Assembly (NCBI RefSeq): GCF_035581345.1
Contig: NZ_CP141608.1
Span: forward strand, 4,928,501 to 4,992,500
Length of the DNA: 64,000 nucleotides
DNA from: Pseudomonas sp. JQ170C
Lineage (GTDB): Bacteria > Pseudomonadota > Gammaproteobacteria > Pseudomonadales > Pseudomonadaceae
Direction: 5' to 3'
Positions 35,614-45,921 of the stretch are shown here, one piece after another. The notes below the pieces were generated by a model. That model worked only from the letters and a program-made list of their open reading frames with translations. It was not told the DNA's origin and searched no databases. Numbering within the stretch: position 1 is the first letter of the stretch; each line of letters starts with the position of its first letter. The translations under genes were made by a program, and so were the position numbers.

Positions 35614-38600
35614 ATGGCTTTTACCGATCCATTCATCCGCCGTCCGGTGCTGGCCAGCGTTGTCAGCCTGCTGATCGTGCTGCTGGGCTTCCAGGCCTGG
35701 AGCAAACTGCCCATCCGCCAGTACCCGCAGATGGAAAACGCGCTGATCACAGTGACCACCGCCTACCCCGGCGCCAACGCCGAGACCATCCAGGGCTATA
35801 TCACCCAGCCCATGCAACAAAGCCTGGCCAGCGCCGAAGGCATCGACTACATGACCTCGGTGAGCCGGCAGAACTTCTCGGTGATTTCGGTCTACGCGCG
35901 CATCGGCGCCGACAGTGACCGGCTGTTCACCGAACTGCTGGCCAAGGCCAACGAGGTGAAGAACAAGCTGCCCCAGGACGCCGAAGACCCGGTACTGAGC
36001 AAGGAAGCCGCCGATGCCTCGGCACTGATGTACATCAGCTTCTACAGCGGCGAAATGAGCAACCCGCAAATCACCGACTACTTGTCACGGGTGATCCAGC
36101 CCAAGCTCGCGACCCTGCCCGGCATGGCCGAAGCGGAGATCCTCGGCAACCAGCTGTTTGCCATGCGCCTGTGGATCGACCCGGTGAAACTGGCCGGCTA
36201 CGGCCTGAGCGCCAACGAAGTGACCGACGCGGTGCGCCGCTACAACTTCCTGTCGGCCGCCGGCGAGGTCAAGGGTGAGTACATCGTCACCAGCATCAAC
36301 GCCACCACCGAGCTGAAGACCGCCGAAGCCTTCGCCAATATCCCGCTCAAGACCAGCGGTGACAGCCGGGTGCTGCTCGGGGACGTAGCGCGGGTGGAGA
36401 TGGGCGCGGAAAACTACGACACGGTGAGCTCGTTCGACGGCACCCCCTCGGTGTACATCGGTATCAAGGCCACGCCCGGCGCCAACCCGCTGGATGTGAT
36501 CAAGGAGGTGCGCAAGCTGATGCCCGAGCTGGAAAGCCAGCTGCCGCCCAATCTGAAAGCCTCCATCGCCTACGACGCCACCCTGTTCATTCAGGCTTCG
36601 ATCGACGAGGTGGTCAAGACCCTGGTCGAGGCGGTGCTGATCGTCATCGTCGTGGTGTTCCTGTTCCTTGGCGCCTTGCGCTCGGTGCTGATCCCGGTGG
36701 TCACCATTCCGTTGTCGATGATCGGCGTACTGTTCTTCATGCAACTGATGGGCTACTCGCTGAACCTGCTGACCTTGCTGGCGATGGTGCTGGCCATCGG
36801 CCTGGTGGTGGACGATGCCATCGTGGTGGTGGAGAACATCCACCGCCACATCGAAGAAGGCAAGACGCCCTTCGAGGCGGCGCTGGAAGGTGCCAGGGAG
36901 ATCGCCATGCCAGTGGTGTCGATGACCATCACCCTGGCAGCGGTCTACGCCCCTATCGGCTTTCTGGAGGGGCTCACGGGGGCATTGTTCAAGGAGTTCG
37001 CCCTGACCCTGGCCGGTGCGGTGATCATTTCCGGCATCGTCGCCCTGACCCTGTCGCCGATGATGTGCGCGATGCTGCTGCGTCACGAGCAGAACCCCAG
37101 CGGCCTGGCCCATCGCCTGGACAATCTGTTTGAAGGGCTCAAGGTGCGCTACCAGAAACTGTTGCATGCCACCCTGAACACCCGGCCGGTGGTGCTGGTA
37201 TTCGCGGTGATCGTGCTGTGCCTGATTCCGGTGTTCCTGATGTTCACCAAGAACGAGCTGGCACCGGATGAAGACCAAGGCGTCATCTTCATGATGGCCA
37301 CGGCACCGCAACCCACCAACCTGGATTACCTCAGCGCCTACACCGACGAGTTCATCGACATCTTCAAGGCGTTCCCCGAGTACTACTCCTCGTTCCAGAT
37401 CAACGGTTTCAACGGCGTGCAATCGGGGATTGGCGGCTTCCTGCTCAAGCCCTGGAACGAACGCGAGCGCACCCAGATGGAGTTGCTGCCGCTGGTGCAA
37501 AGCAAGCTCGAAGGCATTGCCGGCCTGCAGATCTTCGGGTTCAACCTGCCCTCGCTGCCGGGCACGGGCGAAGGCTTGCCCTTTCAGTTCGTGATCACCA
37601 CGGCCAATGACTATGAGTCGTTGCTGGAAGTGGCCGAACGGGTCAAGGAACGTGCCCAGGCGTCGGGCAAGTTCGCCTTCCTCGACATCGACCTGGCCTT
37701 CGACAAACCCGAAGTGGTGGTCGATATCGATCGGGCCAAGGCTGCACAGATGGGGGTATCCATGGATGCCCTGGGGGGGACGCTGGCAACCCTGCTGGGT
37801 GAGGCAGAGATCAACCGCTTTACCATCGACGGGCGCAGCTACAAGGTCATTGCCCAGGTCGAGCGGCCCTATCGCGACAACCCTGACTGGTTGAGCAACT
37901 ACTACGTCAAGAACCAGCAGGGTCAGATGCTGCCGCTCTCGACCCTGATCACCCTCAGTGACCGCGCGCGGCCACGCCAGCTCAACCAGTTCCAGCAATT
38001 GAACTCGGCGATCATCCAGGGCTTTCCCATGGTCAGCATGGGGGAAGCCCTGGACACCGTGAATGGCATTGCCCGTGAAGAAGCACCGGCAGGCTACACC
38101 TTCGACTACGCCGGGGCGGCGCGCCAGTTCGTGCAGGAAGGCAGTGCGCTGTGGGTCACCTTCGGCCTGGCCCTGGCGATCATCTACCTGGTACTGGCCG
38201 CCCAGTTCGAGAGCTTCCGTGACCCACTGGTGATTCTGGTAACGGTGCCGCTTTCGATCTGCGGCGCGCTGATTCCGCTGTTCCTGGGCATCTCGAGCAT
38301 GAACATCTACACCCAGGTGGGCCTGGTGACACTGATCGGGCTGATCAGCAAGCACGGCATTCTGGTGGTCGAGTTCGCCAATCTGCTGCGCCAGCAAAAA
38401 GGCCTGAGCGCCCGTGAAGCCGTCGAAGAAGCAGCGGCGATCCGCTTGCGCCCGGTGCTGATGACCACAGCAGCCATGGTCTTTGGCATGGTGCCGCTGA
38501 TTCTGGCCACCGGTGCCGGGGCGGTGAGCCGCTTTGATATCGGTACGGTGATTGCCACCGGCATGTCGGTGGGCACGCTGTTCACCCTGTTCGTGCTGCC

Positions 38601-38661
38601 TTGCGTCTATACCCTGCTGGCCCGGGCTGACGTACCCCAGGCGCAGACGCAAACCGCCTGA
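35614..38661 (+). CDS. mexW: RND multidrug efflux pump (MexW type)
   Basis: 1015-residue proton-driven inner-membrane transporter of the HAE1 class. It has twelve predicted helices and two large periplasmic loops. The helix-4 proton-relay aspartates are in GLVVDDAIVVVENIHRH. N-terminal FIRRPVLASVVSLLIVLLG and the duplicated half (GLISKHGILVVEFANLLRQQ) are typical. GGAGG lies before the ATG. It forms an operon with the adaptor upstream and ends at a strong convergent terminator. Drug range cannot be read from sequence. Confidence 0.92.
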   Translation: MAFTDPFIRRPVLASVVSLLIVLLGFQAWSKLPIRQYPQMENALITVTTAYPGANAETIQGYITQPMQQSLASAEGIDYMTSVSRQNFSVISVYARIGADSDRLFTELLAKANEVKNKLPQDAEDPVLSKEAADASALMYISFYSGEMSNPQITDYLSRVIQPKLATLPGMAEAEILGNQLFAMRLWIDPVKLAGYGLSANEVTDAVRRYNFLSAAGEVKGEYIVTSINATTELKTAEAFANIPLKTSGDSRVLLGDVARVEMGAENYDTVSSFDGTPSVYIGIKATPGANPLDVIKEVRKLMPELESQLPPNLKASIAYDATLFIQASIDEVVKTLVEAVLIVIVVVFLFLGALRSVLIPVVTIPLSMIGVLFFMQLMGYSLNLLTLLAMVLAIGLVVDDAIVVVENIHRHIEEGKTPFEAALEGAREIAMPVVSMTITLAAVYAPIGFLEGLTGALFKEFALTLAGAVIISGIVALTLSPMMCAMLLRHEQNPSGLAHRLDNLFEGLKVRYQKLLHATLNTRPVVLVFAVIVLCLIPVFLMFTKNELAPDEDQGVIFMMATAPQPTNLDYLSAYTDEFIDIFKAFPEYYSSFQINGFNGVQSGIGGFLLKPWNERERTQMELLPLVQSKLEGIAGLQIFGFNLPSLPGTGEGLPFQFVITTANDYESLLEVAERVKERAQASGKFAFLDIDLAFDKPEVVVDIDRAKAAQMGVSMDALGGTLATLLGEAEINRFTIDGRSYKVIAQVERPYRDNPDWLSNYYVKNQQGQMLPLSTLITLSDRARPRQLNQFQQLNSAIIQGFPMVSMGEALDTVNGIAREEAPAGYTFDYAGAARQFVQEGSALWVTFGLALAIIYLVLAAQFESFRDPLVILVTVPLSICGALIPLFLGISSMNIYTQVGLVTLIGLISKHGILVVEFANLLRQQKGLSAREAVEEAAAIRLRPVLMTTAAMVFGMVPLILATGAGAVSRFDIGTVIATGMSVGTLFTLFVLPCVYTLLARADVPQAQTQTA

Positions 38662-38672
38662 AGCACATGCAA

Positions 38673-38699
38673 AAAGGCCTCGTCAGTGACGAGGCCTTT
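38673..38699. terminator. Convergent terminator after mexW
   Basis: Twelve-base-pair stem AAAGGCCTCGTC / GACGAGGCCTTT with AGT loop, flanked by an A run and short T run. It serves mexW and the opposing small-protein gene. Confidence 0.9.
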
Positions 38700-38721
38700 C
38701 CGTGCTCAAGCATTCAGTGAA

Positions 38722-38946
38722 TCAGTGGGAACGCAAACCCTGACTCATACCGAACAGGAACAGCAACAGGTCCTGATCGGGTTGTGCGGTGGACTGGTTC
38801 TTTACCACCCTGGGCAGCGGGCACTGGGACGCAGGGTCGACCTTGCTCACAATCTGCGGGCCCGGTTCTTCCCAGGCAGCTGCCGCAGCCGTAGCCACTG
38901 CCAGTGCCAACACCAGAAACAAACCTCGAGCTAATTCTAGTTTCAT
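38722..38946 (-). CDS. 74-residue exported protein of unknown function
   Basis: Signal peptide MKLELARGLFLVLALAVATAAAAA with likely cleavage before WEEPGPQ. The mature part is about 50 residues with one cysteine and a hydrophobic LLLFLFGMSQGL near the C-terminus. The ATG at 38946 overlaps the InaA-family gene stop (ATGA), so it is coupled to it and lies third in a methyltransferase-kinase-peptide operon. The gene set matches the ColR-controlled PP_0903-PP_0905 block of P. putida. Function unknown. Confidence 0.78.
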   Translation of the reverse strand: MKLELARGLFLVLALAVATAAAAAWEEPGPQIVSKVDPASQCPLPRVVKNQSTAQPDQDLLLFLFGMSQGLRSH

Positions 38947-39656
38947 TGCTCTAAACCTTTGACAGCGCTGCCAAACGCCACGTTGTAAAAGTAGAGCAGC
39001 TTGCGCCACTCTGCGTCATTGAATGACGAATGGCGGCGCAATTGCTTCAGGTCATTTGCAGCGGCACGATGGCAGCTGATACGCCGTCGGCACTTCTCAA
39101 GGTCCAGCAGGGCCACTTCTGCCCGGGCCTGATCACCCTCGCCGATCACCTTGATGAACACATGCTTGCCGTACAGGCAGCCATGTTGCCAATGGCCTCG
39201 GTGCATGCGGGCCAGATTGGTGGCCAGGTCCTGCAGCATGCTGTCGTGCAGCGCATCACCATAACGCTCGCGTGCGCCCTTTTCGTACCAGCTGTCGCTG
39301 TCTTCAAAACCATCCAGGGCCTTGCTGACCAGCAGGGCCCGCCACTGGTGATCGGCGTCACGCTCCACACCGCAATACACAATGTGGGGGACCCGCACAC
39401 CCAGTTGCTCGAAGCTGTTGATGGCATCGTATTCGCGCAGCACCGTCGGCCGCCCGAACGGGTGCAGGAAACTGCGGTAGATGTGCCCAATCTGACGCTT
39501 GGAATACAGCAACTGCCCACTTTCGTCGTTCAACCGCTGTACACCACTTTCACCACCCCGGCGCTGGTTGGGTTCTTCTACCCACTCACCCTGCTGCTGC
39601 CAGAAATGGTCGAACCGGCTATTGCCCGTCAATGTTTCTGAACGCCCTACCGCCAT
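38943..39656 (-). CDS. inaA: InaA-family lipopolysaccharide kinase-like protein
   Basis: 237-residue kinase-fold protein of the Kdo/WaaP/InaA group, which includes LPS core sugar kinases. The visible parts are the substrate-side RSFLHPFGRPTVLREYDAI, the ATP-site region ALLVSKALDG, and the catalytic-loop-like HRGHWQHGCLYGKHVFI with the later LLDLEKCRRR. The stop overlaps the 74-residue protein gene downstream, and the start lies 3 bases from the methyltransferase stop. Located within the ColRS locus; likely envelope modification, substrate unproven. Confidence 0.85.
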   Translation of the reverse strand: MAVGRSETLTGNSRFDHFWQQQGEWVEEPNQRRGGESGVQRLNDESGQLLYSKRQIGHIYRSFLHPFGRPTVLREYDAINSFEQLGVRVPHIVYCGVERDADHQWRALLVSKALDGFEDSDSWYEKGARERYGDALHDSMLQDLATNLARMHRGHWQHGCLYGKHVFIKVIGEGDQARAEVALLDLEKCRRRISCHRAAANDLKQLRRHSSFNDAEWRKLLYFYNVAFGSAVKGLEQ

Positions 39657-39659
39657 GCC

Positions 39660-40340
39660 CTACCCCTTACGCAATACGTACACTCGCCACATGGCATAGA
39701 ACGGCAAAAAGTCCAATCGTTCCTGAATCCGGAAACCAGCGGCTTCAAATTCTTCCTCGACCGTAGCCGCCGGTAACACAAAACGATTCTGGTAACTGCC
39801 CTCGCCGGTTTCGGCGTAACGACGCTGCTCCAGCTTTTTACGGCGCCAGGCCTTGAAGTTGCCGTCCACCCACAGCGACAGGATCACGCTATCGCGGGTA
39901 ACTCGTTGAAATTCCGAGAGAAGTGTCTTGCGATGCGCAGCGTCACCGATGTGGTGCATCAGGCGCATGCAGAAGATGCTGTCGACTGAATTGTCCGGCA
40001 GGTCAATTGCAAAGGCAGATGTTTGCAAAGTACGTACCCGTTCAACGATGTGCGCGGGTTGAGATTTGGTTGCCGTTTCCAGCATGGCCTCGGAGTTGTC
40101 GGCACCGATGATCACGCGATTGGGCTTTTCCGCCAGCAGCGGCCAGAAACGACCCGCGCCACACGGCAGGTCAAGCACCAGACCGGGTTCGCCCGCCAGG
40201 GTCAATGCACGACGCGCCAGCTGTTCATCTCGTTTGTGCGACATGCGCCGCGCCAGGCCATCCTGGTGCTTGAGGAAGTATTCCTGGGCATGCTGCTGGT
40301 CGTACTTTTCGGAAAATTCGAGCTTGATGGGACTACGCAT
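39660..40340 (-). CDS. Class I SAM-dependent methyltransferase
   Basis: 226-residue methyltransferase with the SAM-binding glycine motif as VLDLPCGAGRFWPLL, the following acidic D in IGADNSEAM, and the later DNSVDSIFCMRLMHHI. The ATG at 40340 has GGAG 8 bases upstream; a longer frame to 40502 runs through the ColR-like site and into colS, and is rejected. It is first of a three-gene operon with InaA and a small exported protein. The substrate is unknown; context suggests an envelope component. Confidence 0.88.
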   Translation of the reverse strand: MRSPIKLEFSEKYDQQHAQEYFLKHQDGLARRMSHKRDEQLARRALTLAGEPGLVLDLPCGAGRFWPLLAEKPNRVIIGADNSEAMLETATKSQPAHIVERVRTLQTSAFAIDLPDNSVDSIFCMRLMHHIGDAAHRKTLLSEFQRVTRDSVILSLWVDGNFKAWRRKKLEQRRYAETGEGSYQNRFVLPAATVEEEFEAAGFRIQERLDFLPFYAMWRVYVLRKG

Positions 40341-40406
40341 TGTGCATCTCCTGACTCCAATTTGCCCACAGTAGGCGGGCAAGCGTTGGCGCCAGGTCAT
40401 ACGAAT

Positions 40407-40422
40407 GTGAAAAATTCGTTGC
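40407..40422 (-). promoter_or_regulatory. ColR-like site upstream of the methyltransferase operon
   Basis: On the minus strand GCAACGAATTTTTCAC agrees with the reported ColR consensus (YYNASNNYTTTTTCAC as I recall it) at all but two constrained positions. It lies 67 bases before the methyltransferase ATG. Confidence 0.6.
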
Positions 40423-40470
40423 AAGCCTGAATAAACGTAACAAGAAATGAATGACTGTAACGGCCGGACC

Positions 40471-41769
40471 TCACTCGAACGCCGGTACCCCGCCTCGGCC
40501 ATGAGTCAGGTCGACATGGAAGCGACAGCCATGGGGCACCGTTCCTGTCAGCGTCACCGTCCAGCCCTGGTCGTCGCAGATCCGCTGTACCAGCGACAAC
40601 CCCAGGCCAAGCCCTTCACCCCGACGTTCATCGCCGCGAACAAAGGGACGGAACATGGCCTCACGCTGCTCCTCGGGGATGCCCACGCCACTGTCCTCGA
40701 CCATGAATCCCTTGGGGTCCAGGGTCAGGCGAATAAAGCCATAGTCGGTGTAGTGCGCAGCATTACGCAGCAGATTGCCCATTACCGCTTGCAGGAACGT
40801 GGCGTTATAGAGCGTCGGAGAACTCGCCTTGGCGTCATAGAGCAGTGTCAGGCCTTTCTGTTCGATGGTGTCGCGCCAGACCCCGGTCAGGTCATCGGCC
40901 ACTTCCTTGAGCGTCGCCTGTGACGCCACCGCGCCCTCATCACGCTGGGCCCTGGCCAGCATCAGGAAGGTTTTCACCAGTTCCTGCATCTCTTCGGTGG
41001 CCCTGGCAATGCGCTCGACCTGCGAGCGCGCGCGCGGGTCGATGTTCGGGTTGACCAGCAACAGCTCGCACGAGCTGGCCAGTACCATCAGGGGGGTGCG
41101 CAGTTCATGGCTGACGTCACTGGTAAACAGCCGTTCACGGGTCAAGGCATCGCGCAGGCGTCCCAGGGTATCGTCGAAGGCCACGGCCAGTTGCCCGACC
41201 TCATCGGCCGCATAGTCCGGCGCCAGGGGCGGCGCCAGGCCCAATAACTGGTCACGATGTCGAACCTGGCGGGCCAGGCGAATAACCGGTGCCATGACTT
41301 TGCGTGCCAGCACCCAGCCCAGGAACACCGCCAGCGCCAGGCTGAGCACAAAGCCCACCACCACGACCGCGAACAGCACGCGCTCGCGTTCCTCGAAATC
41401 GCTCTGGTCCTGCAGCAACACATAGCGCCGCCCATCCACGATCTCGACCATGGCGTGGTAGGACAACTGCTCGCGAAACACTTCATGAAAACCCGGTGAC
41501 AGGTGCCGCAGGTCCTTGGGCAACTCGAATTCGTCTCGCCCGCCGCTGTAGTAGAACAGCTGGTCGGGGCGCGGCCGGTGGCTCCAGTCGCTGACGCTGT
41601 CCATGCGCAGCAGGCGCTGCAGATCGCCACCCAGCACCGCCGAGATCAAGCGCTCTTCGACCAGGTGAACGGTGGCAACGATACCGAAGGCAAATGCACC
41701 GGCCACCAGGGCGCTCATCAACGCAAAAGCGATGATGATCCGCTGGGCGAGGCTTTGTTTAAACTCCAT
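40471..41769 (-). CDS. colS: Sensor histidine kinase ColS
   Basis: 432-residue membrane sensor of the ColRS system, which in P. putida responds to iron and zinc excess and protects membrane integrity. TM1 is at about residues 10-32, a periplasmic loop follows to about 155, then TM2 and HAMP. The HisKA motif is TSDVSHELRTPLMVL, followed by the N-box NLLRNAAHY and G-boxes DSGVGIP and GEGLGLGLSL. The loop contains an acidic stretch (GGRDEFELPKDL) compatible with metal sensing. The ATG at 41769 overlaps the colR end by 11 bases. Confidence 0.93.
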   Translation of the reverse strand: MEFKQSLAQRIIIAFALMSALVAGAFAFGIVATVHLVEERLISAVLGGDLQRLLRMDSVSDWSHRPRPDQLFYYSGGRDEFELPKDLRHLSPGFHEVFREQLSYHAMVEIVDGRRYVLLQDQSDFEERERVLFAVVVVGFVLSLALAVFLGWVLARKVMAPVIRLARQVRHRDQLLGLAPPLAPDYAADEVGQLAVAFDDTLGRLRDALTRERLFTSDVSHELRTPLMVLASSCELLLVNPNIDPRARSQVERIARATEEMQELVKTFLMLARAQRDEGAVASQATLKEVADDLTGVWRDTIEQKGLTLLYDAKASSPTLYNATFLQAVMGNLLRNAAHYTDYGFIRLTLDPKGFMVEDSGVGIPEEQREAMFRPFVRGDERRGEGLGLGLSLVQRICDDQGWTVTLTGTVPHGCRFHVDLTHGRGGVPAFE

Positions 41770-42442
41770 CGCGGCCCTCGGCCAGGCGATAACCGACGCC
41801 ATGGACGGTATGCAGCAGGGGTTTGTCGAAGGGCTTGTCGATGACCTGGCGCAGTTGGTGGACGTGGCTGCGCAAGCTGTCGCTGTCGGGGCAATCATCG
41901 CCCCAGAGGGCCTCTTCAAGCACCTCGCGGCGTAACACATGGGGGCTTTTCTGCATCAGCACCGCCAGCAGCTTCAAGCCGACCGGGTTGAGCTTGAGCA
42001 GCTTGCCGTCGCGGGTCACTTCGAGGGTGTCGAGGTCGTAGCACAGGTCACTGACCTGCAAGGTACGCCGGCCACCGCCCTGGGCCCGACGCAGCACCGC
42101 TTCGATGCGTGCCGCCAGCTCCGACAGGGCAAAGGGCTTCAACAGGTAATCATCGGCACCGGAGCGAAACCCCTGCAGGCGATCATCGAGCTGGTCGCGG
42201 GCGGTGAGCATGATTACCGGAGTGTCGCGCCTGGCATCCTCGCGCAGGCGTTTGCACAGCGTATAGCCGTCAATGCCCGGGAGCATGATGTCGAGCACGA
42301 TCAGGTCGTAGTGTTCGGTAGCGGCCAGGTGCAACCCGGACAGACCATCCTGGGCACAGTCAACCGTATAGCCTTTGAGGCCCAGATAGTCGGCCAGGTT
42401 GGCTAGGATATCGCGGTTGTCTTCAACCAGTAGAATTCGCAT
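41759..42442 (-). CDS. colR: Response regulator ColR
   Basis: 227-residue OmpR/PhoB-family regulator. The receiver domain has acidic residues in LLVEDNRD, phospho-acceptor Asp in LIVLDIMLPG (near residue 51) and Lys in YLLKPF. The C-terminal winged helix has VLRREVLEEALWG and SLRSHVHQLRQVIDKP. The ATG at 42442 begins MRILLVEDN. It overlaps colS downstream. ColR activates envelope genes, including those flanking this locus. Confidence 0.95.
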   Translation of the reverse strand: MRILLVEDNRDILANLADYLGLKGYTVDCAQDGLSGLHLAATEHYDLIVLDIMLPGIDGYTLCKRLREDARRDTPVIMLTARDQLDDRLQGFRSGADDYLLKPFALSELAARIEAVLRRAQGGGRRTLQVSDLCYDLDTLEVTRDGKLLKLNPVGLKLLAVLMQKSPHVLRREVLEEALWGDDCPDSDSLRSHVHQLRQVIDKPFDKPLLHTVHGVGYRLAEGRDGV

Positions 42443-42535
42443 AGGGTTCTCCCGTCCGGGTCTTTTGCCTGCTTGGCAGGCGCAGCTTACGGCCATCGAC
42501 AGCGCTCGGCTAGGCTGCAGCAGGTTTATTGGCAG

Positions 42536-42551
42536 TTAACGTTTTTTTCAC
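42536..42551 (+). promoter_or_regulatory. ColR-binding site upstream of the PAP2 gene
   Basis: TTAACGTTTTTTTCAC fits every constrained position of the ColR consensus. It is 117 bases before the PAP2 phosphatase ATG, in the gap divergent from colR. Confidence 0.75.
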
Positions 42552-42667
42552 CCAGCCTTCACGGACACACCATAGCAATCGCCGCACAATCGCCGGTCGT
42601 TGTGTCACTCCGCTTCCCGGCACGGGCTACCGGCCGGACCCGATTTTTCGACCTGCCTGGACCTGCC

Positions 42668-43411
42668 ATGCCTGCCACTCACGCCTCTCGCCCGCTCAAT
42701 CCGTGGTTTTCCCTGGGTATACCGCTGCTGACGGCAGCGATCCTGATCCTGCTGGAACTGACGTCACTGGACATGGACCTGGCCAAACTGGCTTTCGATC
42801 CGGTCACCGGGCAGTTCATCGGACGGCACAGCTACTTCCTCGAAGACATCCTGCATGATCGCGCCAAACAAGCGGTCATCGTCCTGGGGCTGGGTGCCAT
42901 TGCCGCCTTTGCGGCAAGTTTCTTCTGGCAGCGCCTGCAAGGCTGGCGTCGCGAGCTGGGCTACCTGGTAATGGCCATGGCGCTGTCGACCAGTTTTGTC
43001 ACCCCGATCAAGGCGGTGACTGCCGTGCAGTGCCCTTGGAGCCTGCAGGAATTTGGCGGCAAAGAAGTCTACAGCGAGTTGCTCAGCCCCAGGCCGGCGA
43101 CCGACAAACCAGGACGCTGCTGGCCCGGTGGCCATGCCGCCACCGGATTTACCCTGTTTGCCCTGTTCTTCATGCTGCGTGATCGCCGCCCCCGCCTGGC
43201 CCGTGCAGCGCTGCTGTTTGCCTTCGCCCTGGGCACGGTGTTCTCAGTGGGACGAATGCTGCAAGGCGCGCATTTCTTCTCCCACAACGTCTGGACAGCG
43301 GTGTTCTGCTGGCTGATCAGCCTGGGCTGTTACCACTGGCTGCTGTACCGCAAGCCTGTAGGCGCGGGCTTGCCCCGCGAAGCAGCCGATGCTGCATCAT
43401 CCACTGCCTGA
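42668..43411 (+). CDS. PAP2-family membrane phosphatase
   Basis: 247-residue integral membrane phosphatase of the PAP2 superfamily. The motifs are a conserved Lys in TPIKAVTAVQCPW, then WPGGHAATGF and GRMLQGAHFFSHNVW with the catalytic histidines. Relatives act on undecaprenyl pyrophosphate or transfer phosphate to lipid A. It is the position equivalent of PP_0900, a known ColR target, and has a matching site upstream. The last ~19 residues (from KPVGAGLPRE) are encoded by a REP element, so the C-terminal tail is recent and species-specific. The start at 42668 is the first good ATG. Confidence 0.88.
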   Translation: MPATHASRPLNPWFSLGIPLLTAAILILLELTSLDMDLAKLAFDPVTGQFIGRHSYFLEDILHDRAKQAVIVLGLGAIAAFAASFFWQRLQGWRRELGYLVMAMALSTSFVTPIKAVTAVQCPWSLQEFGGKEVYSELLSPRPATDKPGRCWPGGHAATGFTLFALFFMLRDRRPRLARAALLFAFALGTVFSVGRMLQGAHFFSHNVWTAVFCWLISLGCYHWLLYRKPVGAGLPREAADAASSTA

Positions 43412-43443
43412 GACACCGCATCGCGGGGCAAGCCCGCTCCTAC
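43358..43443. repeat. REP pair overlapping the PAP2 gene 3' end
   Basis: The left REP copy (GTAGGCGCGGGCTTGCCC) lies inside the PAP2 coding region. The right copy is downstream of its stop. Confidence 0.93.
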
Positions 43444-43503
43444 CGGTCCAATTGGCGGGAGTGAGCCGCCGCTGGCGCCAGCCCGCGACCAGCTCACTCA
43501 GGG

Positions 43504-43592
43504 CAGGAGCGGGCTTGCCCCGCGAGAGGCCGGTACAGCCAGCAAAACGGGTGTTGTCTGAACGATTGATCGCGGGGCAAGCCCGGTCCCAC
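43504..43592. repeat. REP pair (BIME)
   Basis: A second inverted REP pair follows about 60 bases after the first, filling most of the gap between the PAP2 gene and groEL. Confidence 0.92.
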
Positions 43593-43621
43593 GGCAATCA
43601 GTGCAAGCCCGCCGTACAGGC

Positions 43622-43655
43622 AAAAAAAAGCCCCGCACTAAGCGGGGCTTTTTCT
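43622..43655. terminator. Terminator of groESL
   Basis: Stem GCCCCGC / GCGGGGC (43630-43648) flanked by eight A residues and five T residues. It works for groEL on the minus strand and possibly for PAP2 from the other side. Confidence 0.92.
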
Positions 43656-43673
43656 CAAGCGGGTAAGGCTGGC

Positions 43674-45329
<1,656 letters not shown>

Positions 45330-45370
45330 TTAATCCTTGAATACTTTGGAGTAACGGGAAACCAGCGGAA

Positions 45371-45664
45371 TCAGCCTTCGATAACAGCGAGAATTTCGTT
45401 CTCAGCCATTACCAGCAGGTCTTCGCCGTCAACTTTCACAGTGTTGCTGCCCGAGTAAGGGCCGAAAACCACCTTGTCACCCACTTTCACGGCCAGCGCA
45501 CGCACTTCACCGTTGTCCAGGATGCGACCGGTACCTACAGCGACGACTTCGCCACGGTTAGGTTTTTCAGCGGCCGAACCTGGCAGAACGATACCGCCAG
45601 CGGTTTTCGATTCTTCTTCGCTGCGACGGATAACGACGCGGTCATGCAGAGGACGAAGCTTCAT
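45371..45664 (-). CDS. groES: Co-chaperonin GroES
   Basis: 97-residue lid protein of GroEL. It begins [21 protein letters not shown] and contains the mobile-loop region ([15 protein letters not shown]) and [24 protein letters not shown] lies just before the ATG. It is the first gene of the groESL operon, with a long leader of about 130 bases carrying a palindrome. Confidence 0.98.
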   Translation of the reverse strand: MKLRPLHDRVVIRRSEEESKTAGGIVLPGSAAEKPNRGEVVAVGTGRILDNGEVRALAVKVGDKVVFGPYSGSNTVKVDGEDLLVMAENEILAVIEG

Positions 45665-45695
45665 TGTCGATCTCTCCTAATTGTGGTTTTCATCG

Positions 45696-45713
45696 GCCGG
45701 TGTCGACACCGGC
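45696..45713 (-). promoter_or_regulatory. Palindrome in the groES leader
   Basis: GCCGGTGTCGACACCGGC is a perfect 18-bp palindrome 32 bases before the groES start, inside the transcribed leader. It is not the CIRCE/HrcA element. Confidence 0.55.
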
Positions 45714-45806
45714 GGGTTGATGCTTGCGGCGTAGCCGCTCGTAGCTCGCGGGGCGAACCACACATGTAATGTCTGGGGCGAGCCACCAGAAACCTTGCGG
45801 TGACCC

Positions 45807-45838
45807 ATACATGAGGTCGCCAAGGGCAATTACAAGGC
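45807..45838 (-). promoter_or_regulatory. Sigma-32 heat-shock promoter of groESL
   Basis: On the minus strand GCCTTGTAA, a 13-base spacer and CCTCATGTA match the RpoH consensus (CTTGAAA, 13-16 bases, CCCCATnTA) with few changes. The inferred transcription start leaves a leader of about 135 bases before groES. Confidence 0.75.
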
Positions 45839-45878
45839 TTGCTGATGAAAATTTTTAGCGGCCCGCCCCTGTAAAGCA

Positions 45879-45902
45879 GAACGGCCCCTTTCGGGGCCGT
45901 CC
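45879..45902 (-). terminator. Stem-loop after fxsA
   Basis: ACGGCCCC-TTTC-GGGGCCGT hairpin about 20 bases past the fxsA stop. No U tract is seen, so termination strength is uncertain. Confidence 0.55.
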
Positions 45903-45921
45903 GGTCAAACGCTTGCCTTGC

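Noticed and set aside
36085..38652. An 855-residue open frame opposite mexW
   Set aside because: His/Gln/Gly-rich antisense translation of an RND pump; no real family features.
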